Shown: positions 33,737 to 44,792 of the stretch, piece by piece
Layout of the letters: each line of letters starts with the position of its first letter
How positions within the stretch are numbered: position 1 is the first letter of the stretch
Made by a program: the position numbers and the translations under genes
From: Lumbricus rubellus
Lineage: Eukaryota > Annelida > Clitellata > Crassiclitellata > Lumbricidae
Length of the DNA stretch: 64,000 bases
NCBI GenBank assembly: GCA_945859605.1
Contig: OX243819.1
Span: 2,176,861 to 2,240,860, forward strand
Direction of reading: 5' to 3'
The notes under the pieces: model-generated
Databases searched by the model: none
Told to the model about the DNA's origin: nothing
What the model saw: the letters and a program-made list of their open reading frames with translations, nothing else

Positions 33737-36114
33737 TGTCGCGTGCGCATGCAATTAAGCCAGTCGGGTTAGCTACTCTTGCTTACAATTATCGACTAGT
33801 TGCATGGCTGACTGAATCGTAATCACTTTTGCAATTATGTATACTATTGTATAGCGCCGCTTCACGAGAAACTCTTCAGAGGGGTTCCTGACCTGATAGC
33901 ACGATGCCATGATTGAAAGAGTTAATTTTCAAACAATTGCGGAGGAAGGGGAAGTAGGTCCTATGAACGGCTTTATCACTCTGTGGTGTCACTTGTGCGT
34001 CGAGTAAAAGAGTAGGCCACTACGGTCTTCAACACCACCTGTTAAGAAAAAAAGCTGAGCCATTTATCTGCTTAACCTCGACAGAACGGTTGATACCATC
34101 TGTATAAACTGTCCAGAGCTCTCCGTTTTGAAGCATGTCTACAGGCTACATAATTATGTAGGCCTATGTTGTGTGCAATTACTGTGATGCACAGACTTGC
34201 ACTCGCAGACTTTTAAAATCACGTGATGCAAACAGGCCTTTAGTGCTACAATATCAGCAACTCTAAGTTCATCTATTTTATTAACCTTTCTTTCATATAA
34301 CTTGTGCTGACCATTTATTTATGGACCATTAACCTTGCGCCTGTATGAATATCAGCCGCATAGCCTATATTGCGGTATCCTTGGTATATGCTGTGGTGGG
34401 GTGCAGTGTTGGAGAATATTTACACAAAAAATACAATTCAATGCCCAAGTGATTGTTCAAGGAATACCTAAAAGCATTGTTACAAATCCATAGCCAATAG
34501 CCATTCCACAGTTATCCTTGAAAAACGGGTATGGTGTCCGGTCGGACCCCCCCCCCCTTGGGCACTCGAGTGTTAAATTGGAGCTTTTGATGCAAATGTT
34601 CTTGCTTAAATTGGAGCTGGATGGATGAAACTGTTATTAGTATTTATATAGGCCTAGAAGCTGGAATGATGAGACGAATTGTTTCCTAAATTGAAGATGG
34701 ACTGATTAAATGCATTCTACCAATTAACTACAGGAATAGGCTATTTGCACAGGGTATGGGCTTGTCCGGGGTTTTGTCCCAGGCTAAATCGAGGGGTTTG
34801 TCCATGGGTTTTGTCCTTGATGGTTTTGGCCAGAAGTTTACTGTCCTACACTTCTGAAAATCCGTTACTAAAAGCCCTGGATAATAACGGAATACACTGA
34901 ACAACAGTGACTTTGCTTCTTGAACACTTTCAGGTGTTTCTTATGCAGTTTCTGCTGCTGATCACGAAAATCACCTTGAAAATTTCTTGGTGATTTTCGT
35001 TTTTAATTGTCCCATCACGTAACATTTTTGAGAAATCTTCAATTTTCCAGAGACAATCGCCTGAAAAGGACTGAAGGAAGTTGTGGATAATTTTCTTGGT
35101 AACTATAGAACTAAAAATTACATTAAACTACGTAACAAAATCTTACAGCATAATGACATGAAATGCAACATGTCACTTAAGATTCACTTCTTGCATTCCC
35201 ACTTGAACATCCCACGTTCGCCACATATAGTCAGCCACCTAATAGTCAAATCTAGCAATAAACACCAGGACATTGCCACAATGGAAAAACCGTATCAGAG
35301 AAACTGGAATACATAAATGTTGTCTGACAACACTGCAGCGAGATGTGCAAACAAAGAATAGAAACCCAAATCAGCATCATAGCATTTTTTAGACCTATGG
35401 AACTTTAGCAGCATCTTATAATATTAGGCCCTATACACTACGGTAGCGGTGTAGCATGTGCAACTGAACAGGAAATAACTATGAAAACCTTTAATTTCAT
35501 GTTTCTCAACATTTCTAAGTGATACAGTCACCATCAGCACCCAATATTATGAGGAAGAACTGTTATAAAGACCTGTTGTCCAATGAAATTAAATTATAAT
35601 ATAATTATTGTAAATGTATGCAATATAGCCTAATTATGAGCATTTCAATTAAAATCTTGCATGCCGTTTTTCTCAAAAACCTTACGTGTTAGGCTACAAT
35701 TCTGAGAACACCATCGTGTTCAGCATGTCAAATTCTATATAATATTATAACAGTCAAAGATTTTTCGGAAGCAAAAACAGTTAAAACATGTTGTCCAGTG
35801 TTATTAAAATGGGAGTGCACTCAATCAATACTTTTTTGTCACCGTGCAATCACGGGTAATTTAGAATCTAAAATATTCACCAGAGGGCAGTAGGCCTATA
35901 AAACTTTCTCAAACCAGCCTCAATAACGGACGAGCACTTATGGAATCACTCGCCATTTTGTTCGAATGGAGGAGAAAATCCGATTTTCGATTAAACACAA
36001 TTGTGCGATGAATGGTCAGCGCTTAAATTATATATTTGTGCCTTTGTGTCCACTAACACGATAACACCGATTTTAATTATTTGACCTTTCGATCGCCATC
36101 TTTATAGCGAATTT
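33737..36114. other. Intergenic, duplicated blocks, no gene seen
   Basis: 33737-34440 matches the flank after C. 34740-34860 has FB5-type TTTGTCC arms. 35.2-36.05 kb matches 4.26-5.1 kb after gene A. A C10 run lies at about 34548-34557. No convincing reading frame. Confidence 0.5.
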
Positions 36115-36514
36115 GGTAAAGGTGTATTTTAGCGTATTAAATTATTCGCCATTGCATTGGTTTCAGTGTTTATCAGACACTAGTTGGCTTGACGAAAAGA
36201 ATTCTTGCAAAGTAGAAGTCGGATTAATGAAAATAATTTTTACTGAAATGGAAGTGGGATTTATTAAGACAATTTGGCTAAAATCAAAGCTGGATTGATG
36301 AACAATAATTTTTAATTAAATAGAAGTGATTTTGATGAAAAATGATACCTGCCTAAAGAGAAGCGGGACTGATGAAACGAATTCTTGCCGAATTCTTACC
36401 TAAGTGGAAGCTGGATCGATGGCTATAAATCGTGGAAAACTAGAAGTTGGATTGATTAAGAATAATGATGGTGCAACGAGCGAATAATTTAATACGCTAA
36501 AATGCACCTTTACC
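36115..36514. mobile_element. FB2 foldback element with exact 8-bp duplication GCGAATTT
   Basis: 400 bp between GCGAATTT at 36107-36114 and 36515-36522, with the empty site at 27744-27751. The ends are symmetrical (GGTAAAGGTG and CACCTTTACC), followed inward by about 30 more inverted bases (ATTTTAGCGTATTAAATTAT). The interior is the GAAGTGGGATTTATT-type core array. Confidence 0.9.
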
Positions 36515-36572
36515 GCGAATTTTATTATTCCTGGTTGCATTCATGTGTTTTAGGGAGCACATACATTATTTG

Positions 36573-37729
36573 GCACTCCTCCGAAGTCCGGTGTAAAGGT
36601 TTCAAATTACCCCCTCCTAAACCTTACCCCCCGGTAACTTCGAACTGGTCTCAGATTACCCCCCCCCCGGAAACTAGATTTGCATCAATCATCGCCTTTA
36701 TTGCACTAAAAAAATCAAAAAAATCATCCCGCTTCTTGTTTTGGTCTGCAGAATATCATCCGTCATCCCACTTCATGTTTTGTTATCAATATTTTGATCG
36801 GAAAAAAATTATAGCCTCGAAGACATTTTCTCCATTGTAACTTCGGCGGCGATTAGTATTTTAATAACAGATGAAAATATTGATAACAAACCACGAAGTG
36901 GGATGACGGATGAAAATCTTCAGACCAAAACAAGAAGCGGGATCATTTTTTCGGTTATTTTAGTCCAATAAATGCGATGATTGATGCAATTTACAGTTTT
37001 CAGGGGGGGTAATGTTTAGGAGGGGGTAATCTGAAACCTTTACACCGGTCCCAAATTATTTCGCATGGCTTATCATATAGATATGCTGCTCCAATGCTTT
37101 TTTACCCACCCTTATATAGAATGACGTCATTATTGAGGGCCTTGAGGCCATTTTGTTTACCAGTATATTTATAGCTTAAATGGAAGCTGGATTGATGATT
37201 TTCATTCATGTATTCCAACATGCCCCCATTTCTACTTCAAATCTAAAAATACATTCATCCAGCTTCTATAGATATATATTTCTCGCCTGTTATCTTAGTC
37301 AATCCAGCTTCAATTTCAGATATAAAAATACCCTCAACCAGGTTCCATTACTTAAGCGGTTTTCTTATCAATCCAGCTTCTATTTCAGATCTAGAAATAC
37401 CTTCATCCAGCTTTTAATTATTATGCGTTATTTTCGTCAATTCAGCTTCTATTTCACCTGTAAAAGAATCATCATCCAGATTCCATTTCTCTTGCGTTTT
37501 TCATCAATCCAACCTTCATTTCACCTCTAAAACTGTCATCCAACTTCCATTTCTCAAGCGCTTGATCAGTGGTCAATAGACCAGTTGTCGTTAGATGAAT
37601 TGTTTTCGGCAGTTATCTGCAAATGCTGTGCGCCAATTACAATATTTAGTAGTCGGTGAACGGTTTGTGAAGTGACGGTGAGAAAAATGCTGTGAAATAA
37701 TTTGGGACCGGACTTCGGAGGAGTGCCCA
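36573..37729. mobile_element. FB7 foldback element with two nested pieces
   Basis: The left end GGCACTCCTCCGAAGTCCGG is split by the hairpin at 36592-37044. The right end is its inverse, CCGGACTTCGGAGGAGTGCC, at about 37710-37729. Inside is a partial FB1-like stretch (37174-37602) that contributes the core array and one GTCGTTAGATGAATTGT arm. The clean copy of this family is at 45117-45676. Confidence 0.75.
36592..37044. mobile_element. Full-length hairpin element in a CCGG target
   Basis: 453 bp whose two halves are inverted copies almost to the centre: TGTAAAGGTTTC at one end and GAAACCTTTACA at the other, with ATCCCGCTTCTTGTTTTGG pairing with its complement inside. CCGG at 36588-36591 and 37045-37048 is the duplicated target. 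The empty site is at 45132-45135, within AGTCCGGTCCC. No coding capacity. Confidence 0.85.
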
Positions 37730-38165
37730 TTATTTCCCCCCTGGAAAAACCCATCCCCCCTGGATCAACCCCACGGACAACACCCCCTCCGGACAAAACC
37801 CCCTGAGGTAGAAAAAAACACTGGTAGAATATATTGCGTATAAGTGGTTGTACTATAAAACGGTGGTTCTAAGTACGCACGTTGGATTGATGAAAAGAAT
37901 TTCTTGTCTAAATGGAAACTGGATTGATGAAAAGAGTTCATACTAAAGAAGAAGTCGGATTGATGGAAAATAATTGTGCTTTTTGCTTCATAGATATTCT
38001 TTCATGAATTTAATTCAATGTTATAAAATGGCAAATCGGATAAATAATAATTCAATTCGGTAAATCGATATTCAACTTCAATGCAAAGATGTTGCTGTTG
38101 CTAATTTTGCAGTTCGAACTTCATGTTTAGGTCTCTCATAGGAAATAACAGTTAAGAGTCATACA
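37730..38165. other. Intergenic, with FB5-type arm at 37736-37815
   Basis: CCCCTGGAAAAACCC and GGACAAAACCCCC words, then sequence matching 5640-5960. No gene seen. Confidence 0.45.
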
Positions 38166-38573
38166 GGTAAAACTTCAGTTCAGGTGCGTAAATTTCTCAT
38201 GATTTCAAACTGGATAGTTGTCTGAAATTATCTTTAACACTGTTACAAACATGTGACGGTTTTATCGATGTGAAACGGAAGCTGGATGAAGGTTTTTATA
38301 TGTCTAAAATAAGAGCTGGATGAATGATGAAATGCTTATGAAACGGAAGCTGGATGACGGTTTTTATATGTCTAAAATAGAAGCTGGACTTATCAATCTA
38401 AAATGGAAGCTGGATGAAGTTTTTATCGATATGAAATGGAAGCTGGATGAAAGTTTATATATGTCTAAAATAGAAGCTGGATGAATGATGAAACGCTAAG
38501 GAAACGGAAACTAGTACAGTAAGTAAGTGTATACATTGAAAAATAATTTACGCACCTAAACTGAAGTTTTACC
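38166..38573. mobile_element. FB8 foldback element
   Basis: 408 bp with 29-bp inverted ends (GGTAAAACTTCAGTTCAGGT on the left). The duplicate block at 5960-5975 runs straight through AACAGTTTGATGCAG without it. The flanking repeats AGTCATACA and ATGCATACA match at 7 of 9 positions. The interior is a core array of the GGAAGCTGGATGAAGG type. The ends resemble FB2 (GGTAAA, then CGTAAATT), so the two families may be related. Confidence 0.78.
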
Positions 38574-39208
38574 ATGCATACATGTAAAATGAAGTCGCTG
38601 GGTGTTGTTTGATGCAGTGTCTTACTATCTGTATTAACCTGAATGCTAGCCTTCCATTAAGACAACAATTCAGGTGCTTATCAGATATCTTTAAGCTAGA
38701 TCATGACGATATTCTACTTAACGCCAAACCTGGTTAAATTATTCATTCTTTGCAAGAATTTGTATAGCGCCTCTTAGAGAGAAGCACTCGCAACCCCACT
38801 ACGGCCAACTAAAACTCTTAAGGTGAGAGAAGAGTGACTGAGAGTTTCTGTATATGGAACGGAGCACCAAGCGGAGTGGTTCCAGGGGTTAGGATAAATG
38901 TTTGCCCTGTGCTATAAAGATTACTTACTTACTTAGTTGCTTACCTACCACTACCAAGAAGGTATGATTGTGCCAAGTGGAACTGCGAGCTAAAGGTTTG
39001 TTTGTTTATTCGTTTATTTCCAAAGACAAGAGACACACCACTGTAGATGTAAAAGTACATTAAAAGCATTGCAAAATTTCAGGTAAACTGTAACCAAAAA
39101 TGCACTAGATTTAGCATCAAATGCTCAAAATTGCCTATGACCCCACTGGGGGAAGGGGGGCGTACGATGCTCCACCATACTCCATTGGGACTTTAATGTG
39201 TATTGAAG
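38574..39208. repeat. Conserved upstream block of zinc-finger gene E
   Basis: Matches 5975-6710 before gene B, but lacks about 140 bp that B has within the CAACCCC segment (around 6155-6295). The TTAC repeat occurs at about 38921-38945. No gene seen. Confidence 0.5.
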
Positions 39209-39780
39209 GGTGTCACGAAAACTGGTCCACAGACAACTGGTCCACGGACAACTGCTCCACCGACAACTGGTCCACCGAAATAGAAGCCGGATTAATGAGA
39301 AATGGAAGCTGGATTGAGGTTCAATTTATGAAATAGGAGCTGGATTTATGAAAAGACGTCTAATGGTTTCCTAGCTTAAATAGAAGCTGGATTGATGATT
39401 TTAATTCATGTGTTTCAACATGCATCCAGCTTACATTTAAGCTTGGAAACCGTTAGTTCATCTTCCATTTCTCAAAAGTTCTTTTCATTACTCCAGCCTC
39501 TATTTCAGATACAAAAAACCATCCAGCTTCTATTTCCAAAGACTTCTGTTCATACGTCCACCTTCTATTTTACCTGTAAAAGAACCTTCATCCGGCTTCC
39601 AATTCTCAAACGTTTTTTCATCAATCTCTCTTTATTTCAGCTCCAAAAAAAGCGACTAGAAAATTTCCAGAGAACATTTTGTCGATAACCATTAGTTGAT
39701 GGACCAATATTTCGATGACCAGTTGTCGTTGGACCAGTTGTTTGTGGGCCAGTTGTCATTGGACCAGTTGTCGTGGAACC
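39209..39780. mobile_element. FB1 foldback element, duplicate of 6711-7240
   Basis: Same insertion as in the B unit, with flanks GTATTGAAG (39200-39208) and GTTTTAAAG (39781-39789), so it predates the block duplication. It has one or two more 15-bp GACAACTGGTCCACG units at each end than the B copy. Subrepeat number therefore changes while the locus is inherited. Confidence 0.82.
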
Positions 39781-40542
39781 GTTTTAAAGAATAGTTAAGT
39801 GGTTTTTATGTTTTGAAATTATCTATAACTGCCAAGTTGCTTCATTTTAATAGGTGCCAGGAATTCTTGTTATCAAAATAATGCATCATGACAAGCAGCA
39901 TTACGTTGGAACTTATGAATATTATGCGATCTTCGTCAGGCAAAATATTCACCAGGAACTTTAACTAGCATCAAATAAGATCTTCTTCAGTTGACATGGC
40001 TTCAGAATAAAGAAGGCAAGAGAGTCCAATTCTACAATATTTGGATGTCTTGAATATTTCTTCACAAAAGACAATTGCTTTTGTGGGACTAATTTCTGAC
40101 AAAATTTTACGAAGAATTATTCTTGAAACTGATGTGAAGTTTCGCTTGTATTGATCAGCCAAAGAGAACGTTTCTACACATGCCTGTTGCTTTTAAATGG
40201 AAATCACCCATGCTGAAGAAAAGTCTTACGCCTGCAATTCAAATTATGCGAAGAAACAAGTCACACTCCTGAAGGTGATTCAAGACATCTCATAATAACC
40301 AATTTTGGTGAAAAAGCATAAATTTAGGTGGAAATCATAGGACCCAGGTGGCATTCTAGCAACTACTATGAGGAAACTAACTACACTGTAACCATGCAAA
40401 TACCAGTTACATGGAAAGTCATATTATACCGAAATACACTGGTTGCCAGTGCAATTGGAAACATTTAGTGGAGAAACACCATGCAAACTTGTAGAAGCAA
40501 AATCAAAGATAATTTATTCTACTTATTCATGAAGACGCAAGT
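39781..40542 (+). promoter_or_regulatory. Upstream region of gene E, 3' splice site at 39852-39853
   Basis: Matches 7241-8382 except that FB3 is absent. The acceptor TTCATTTTAATAG precedes GTGCCAGGAATTC. Confidence 0.5.
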
Positions 40543-41865
40543 ATGAGAACCCTTGAAGGAAACAAATTCTACAAATGCAAGTTATGCCAGAAATCATTTA
40601 CTCGAGGTGGTAATCTGAAAGTGCACATGAAAATCCATACTGGGGAGAAACCACACAAATGCAAATTATGTCAGCAATCATTTACTCAAGGCAGTAATCT
40701 GAAAGCACACATGAGAATCCATTCTGGGGAGAAACCATACTCCTGTAAGGTATGTCAGTCATCATTTACTCAAGGTGGTGATCTGAATGTGCACATGAGA
40801 ATCCATACTGGGGTTAAACCATACAAATGTCAGTTATGTCAGAAATCATTTACGCATGGTAATAATCTGAAAAAACACATGAGAATCCATTCTGGGGAAA
40901 AACCATACAAATGTATGTTCTGTCAGAAATCATTTACAAGAAATGGTGATCTGAATGTGCACATGAGAATCCATACTGGGGAGAAATCATACAAATGTCA
41001 GTTGTGTCAGACATCATTTACTACAGGTAGTCACTTAAGAAGACATTTCAGAACCCATACTGGGAAGAAGCCACACAATTGTAAGTTATGTCAGAAATCA
41101 TTTACAAGAAGTGATGATATGAATGTGCACATGAGAATCCATACTGGGGAGAAACCATATAAATGTCAATTATGTCATACAGCATTTTTTACAGGTGGTA
41201 GACTGAAAGTGCACGTGAGAACCCATACTCGGGAGAAACCCTACCAATGCAATTTATGTCAGAAATCATTTACTCGGGGTGGTTCTCTGAATGTGCACAT
41301 GAGAATCCATACTGGTGAGAAACCATACAAATGTCACTTATGCCAGAAATCGTTTGCTGAATTTGGTTGTCTGAAAATGCACATGAGAACTCATACTAGC
41401 GAACATACGTTCATTTGTGAGATTTGTGCAAGAGGATTCATCCGACTTTGTAGTCTAACAAAACATATAAGATCTCATACGAACGAGAGGCAACACAAAT
41501 GCGAGAAGCCATTTCGAAAGGGCAGTTCTTCAACTAAGCAGCCAGAAATACATCCTCAGGGTGCCGAAATCATGAAAATTGAATCCATTGTTCAATTCAT
41601 AACATTAGACCTACGTAGCGGAGACGTTATGGATAAACCAAATGACCGGCTCTCATGGAACACGCATTCGGATTCCAAAGAGGCAACAAGCACCCTTCTT
41701 AAAAGTAGCAAAGCCAAATCACCTGAGGATGCAAAACGATACCTGGAAAGACATTTTGGATGTGGTGTATGCAGTGAAATGCTTGAAACTGAGATGGAAT
41801 TTCTTGAACATTGTTCTAGCCATCGCCTTTCCCTACCGGACGACTTGTTTCTCAACCTCTGCTGA
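40543..41865 (+). CDS. C2H2 zinc-finger protein E (11 fingers plus tail finger)
   Basis: 440 residues and eleven C2H2 fingers with TGEKP-type linkers, then the family linker and the tail with the lone finger, identical to that of B from about the last finger onward. It differs from B by one extra finger (CQLCHTAFFTGGRLKVH) and a few substitutions, some in helix positions that contact DNA (for example RSGAM in B against RSDDM here). All the usual Cys and His ligands of the main array appear to be present, so the array should fold. A role as a nuclear DNA-binding regulator is inferred from the family, and the target is unknown. The start is chosen as the first ATG after the relic finger, as in B. 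Confidence 0.86.
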   Translation: MRTLEGNKFYKCKLCQKSFTRGGNLKVHMKIHTGEKPHKCKLCQQSFTQGSNLKAHMRIHSGEKPYSCKVCQSSFTQGGDLNVHMRIHTGVKPYKCQLCQKSFTHGNNLKKHMRIHSGEKPYKCMFCQKSFTRNGDLNVHMRIHTGEKSYKCQLCQTSFTTGSHLRRHFRTHTGKKPHNCKLCQKSFTRSDDMNVHMRIHTGEKPYKCQLCHTAFFTGGRLKVHVRTHTREKPYQCNLCQKSFTRGGSLNVHMRIHTGEKPYKCHLCQKSFAEFGCLKMHMRTHTSEHTFICEICARGFIRLCSLTKHIRSHTNERQHKCEKPFRKGSSSTKQPEIHPQGAEIMKIESIVQFITLDLRSGDVMDKPNDRLSWNTHSDSKEATSTLLKSSKAKSPEDAKRYLERHFGCGVCSEMLETEMEFLEHCSSHRLSLPDDLFLNLC

Positions 41866-42189
41866 TTTGTAGTTTTCAACAGGTGTCTTGAAGGTTGAGG
41901 ATTAACAACAATCATTTACATTAGATGTTATTAATAGGCTACATTTCGTTGTGGACATAACATATCCACTGACATCTTTTTACAGCTACCATGGAATATG
42001 TCTTCGGATTCCAATGAAGCAACAAGTCCGCTTCTAAAAAATGACAAAATCAAATCTCCTGAGCATTCAAAACCGTACCTGGAAAGATCTTTTGGATGTG
42101 GTATATGCATTGAAATGCTTGAAATTGAGAAGGAATTTCTTGAGCATTGTTCTGGCCATCGCTTTTCCCCACCTGGATACATTTCTTGA
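41866..42189 (+). pseudogene. Duplicated zinc-finger tail module behind gene E (41998-42189)
   Basis: Counterpart of 9754-9957. TTTTTACAG precedes it. Near its end a small deletion (CACCTGGATACATTT in place of CACCTGACGACTTATTT) changes the reading frame, so the DDLFLDLC ending is lost. This decay suggests that the module is not under strong selection in this copy. Confidence 0.6.
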
Positions 42190-43054
42190 CTTGTGCTGAT
42201 ATATAGTTTTCAACACGTGTGGGCCGGTGTGGCTGAAAGTTGAGAATTGACAACAATTATTGAATGTCAAATTTCGTTGTGAGCCTAACATACATGCCTA
42301 AATATTTTTCATGGGTGTCATTTTAACTCCTAAATTATTTTGCATCCAGCATTTGTAGACTTTATGTAAGGTATCACAGAGCTCCACCTATAAAGACTAG
42401 ATTTACATTATGTCAAAAAACTCAAAATAATTAAAGTGCAATCTTCGTATTGGTATGCAGTGCAATGATTGGCTTGTAAAGTTGTTATGATTTTGTTGTT
42501 TCATTCTTGACTTAATTGCAGTTGTTAGAAAATATATAAAATCCTAATCGTACATTGTGCACATGGGCGCCCGCAGACATTTTTGCATCAGGGACAAAAC
42601 ACAATAATTATTTATTGTCACGGTTAAATTTTTTAACAAGGGCTTTGAAATACAAAGCGGATGATTAAGAACATGGACATTTTTACAGGGGTTTCTGAAA
42701 TATAAAATTTCATAGTTTCACACTGTGTATCATTGGTATCATTGACGCTTTAGTGCAAAGAAATTTGTTAAAAAAACAAGAAGTTAAAATACTTAAAAAT
42801 AAGAACATCAATTTTTCATGGGGCAAGTTCGGGCGTCCATGATTGTGCATGCGTCTATGCCTGGGTAAAAAGGCTATTGCATCACTAAAACTGTACTTGT
42901 ATTTCACATTCTTACAACTTAAATTGAAATCCGTCACTACTATCAGTGCATCAAATTCTAATCATTACTTGGACAATAAAAACGCGATTGATAGTGAAAT
43001 AGAAGGAAGTGCTACAAGATGCCCAGGTCGAATAAGATGCCCAACCCACTAAAA
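42190..43054. other. Intergenic, no gene seen
   Basis: Matches 9958-10750 behind gene B. No reading frame is supported. Confidence 0.5.
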
Positions 43055-43345
43055 CGGTGTCACAACAACTGGTCTACATGTATAGACAATTCGTACACAA
43101 AAATAACGCTTGAGAAATAGAAGCTGGATTAATGAAAAACCAATCAGAAATGGAAGCTGGTTAAACGAGCTTTTATATATGAAATAGAAGCTGCATTAAT
43201 TAAAATCGCAAGAGAAATGGAAGGTGTATGAAGGTATTTTTACAGATGAAATAGAAGCTGGATTGACGAAAATAACTCTTAAGAAATGAAAGCTATTTTC
43301 ACCTATGAAAAACCATCCGGCTTCCATTTCTCAATCATTTTTTTC
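43055..43345. mobile_element. Partial FB1 element
   Basis: The left end GGTGTCACAACAACTGGTC is followed by core units in one orientation (GAAATAGAAGCTGGATT) and a single inverted unit (CCGGCTTCCATTTCTC). The right arm is missing. Confidence 0.6.
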
Positions 43346-44022
43346 CTGATGATGGTAGCCAATAAACAGATAGATAAAGTCATCGTTGTAATAATGTTTA
43401 TGTTCTACGTCGCCTTAGTCTAACTCATTCTTCGCCAGTTAATTAAGGCCTATGCACTTAATGCAAGGTTCGCCGTGTGTTTTTGCGTCTAAAACGGAGG
43501 GCGTCATTCTAAAATAGATTTCTGATGTAAGGAACTGAATATATTTCCGACAGCAGGGCTGATATATAGTTTCTTTCGACAATTTATTCGAAATGCTATC
43601 ATCAGGCCTTTAAATTTTGGCGAGCAGTTCTAGACAAAAAATTGATGGGCAGTAGGCCTACAGAGTGTAAAGCTTACTGTTGTAGAAGCACTTTTCCGAA
43701 GCTAGAAATGGTTGTAAAAGGTCATTGTCATCCGATTGGGAGTAATCATCATCTCCAAATTTCTAGAGCGCCACTCGAAAGCAAAACGCATGGCACCAGC
43801 TTAATCACCAGCGCTGTGTCAAGTCAGCACGGTTGTAATTTAGGCTACTATTGAGATTGGCAAGGAAAAGAAGAAGCTGTGTAGTTATACAAATTCTTTT
43901 TAACTTAAAAGCCCTGGATTGCACCACACAAATCGTTCCTATTAGTATGTGAGTGTAGGCCTATTCAATAACATTGTTGTCGTCTAATACAGGTAGGCCT
44001 ATACCTGCATGGTAACTTTGTG
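43346..44022. other. Intergenic, nothing recognised
   Basis: No repeat or frame that I can assign. Confidence 0.4.
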
Positions 44023-44220
44023 GGCGCGATGGTGTAGTGGGCTTCCAACTGGATGATTGCAGGTTCGAAGTCATCTCAAGCCGCTTGGTAGGGACGTTGG
44101 GAATGTCCTTAACTCGCAATTGCTCAGCACTTCGTGAAACTCCGATACAGTGTCCGCGCAGTTGGCGGGAGCGCTTCTGAGTAGCAACACAGAATAAAGA
44201 AAGCTTTCTTTATTCTGTGG
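44023..44220 (+). repeat. tRNA-derived SINE sharing a 3' end with the CR1/L2-like LINE
   Basis: GATGGTGTAGTGG (A-box-like) and GGTTCGAAGTC (B-box-like, 44062-44072) are spaced as in tRNA genes. The body continues to GGGAGCGCTTCTGAGTAG, which matches the LINE end at 46835-46857 (GGGAGCGCCTCTGAGTAG). Sharing of a 3' tail with a partner LINE is known for SINE-LINE pairs. An inverted piece of the same SINE lies at about 25826-25885. Confidence 0.6.
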
Positions 44221-44516
44221 TAGCAATCAGAAAGGGGCGCTATAGGCTAACAGGAGCACATACAAACTTAAGAATCTCAAATATTCACCAGATGGCAGAA
44301 GAGAACTTTATCAATCCACGATCCATCTTCTATTACCCACGAGCACTGATGAAATCACTCGCCATTTTGTACGGATTGCAATTTGGTTTTCGTTTGAACA
44401 AAATTTGTTGATACGATAAATAAAAATGGTTAGCTCTTAGTTTATATTTGTGCCTTAGTGTTCGGCAACATGTTTACACTATATGTAATTATTTAACAAT
44501 TCGTTCACCATCGTTT

Positions 44517-44790
44517 TCATCATCAAGGGCCAGCCCCACTCCGGAGCGTAGCCGTCTCCACAATTCTCCGCCAACCACTACGGTCCTGCGCACATCTCCA
44601 AGCTGCGTTTAGTCCAAGGTCCAGCGGTCTCAGGTCTGCGTCGAATATTTCCATCAACCATCGTTTTAGCGAATTTAGTTATTCATCATTGCATTCGAGT
44701 GTATGACATTCTTCTTTTTCTGGTTCTCTGCCCCTAGGCAGGTCCGCATATCCAATGTCACCACTCTTCCCTCCGCTTGGCTTTCTCCTT
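44517..44790 (-). pseudogene. Two RTE-like LINE 3' scraps
   Basis: Read on the - strand, 44517-44605 gives AQDRSGWRRIVETA and then GAGP and a stop, followed by GATGATGA. This resembles the C-terminus and trinucleotide tail of RTE-type LINEs such as the copy at 12795. The segment at about 44705-44790 gives a shorter, stop-containing match of similar type. Both are dead fragments. Confidence 0.5.
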
Positions 44791-44792
44791 TA

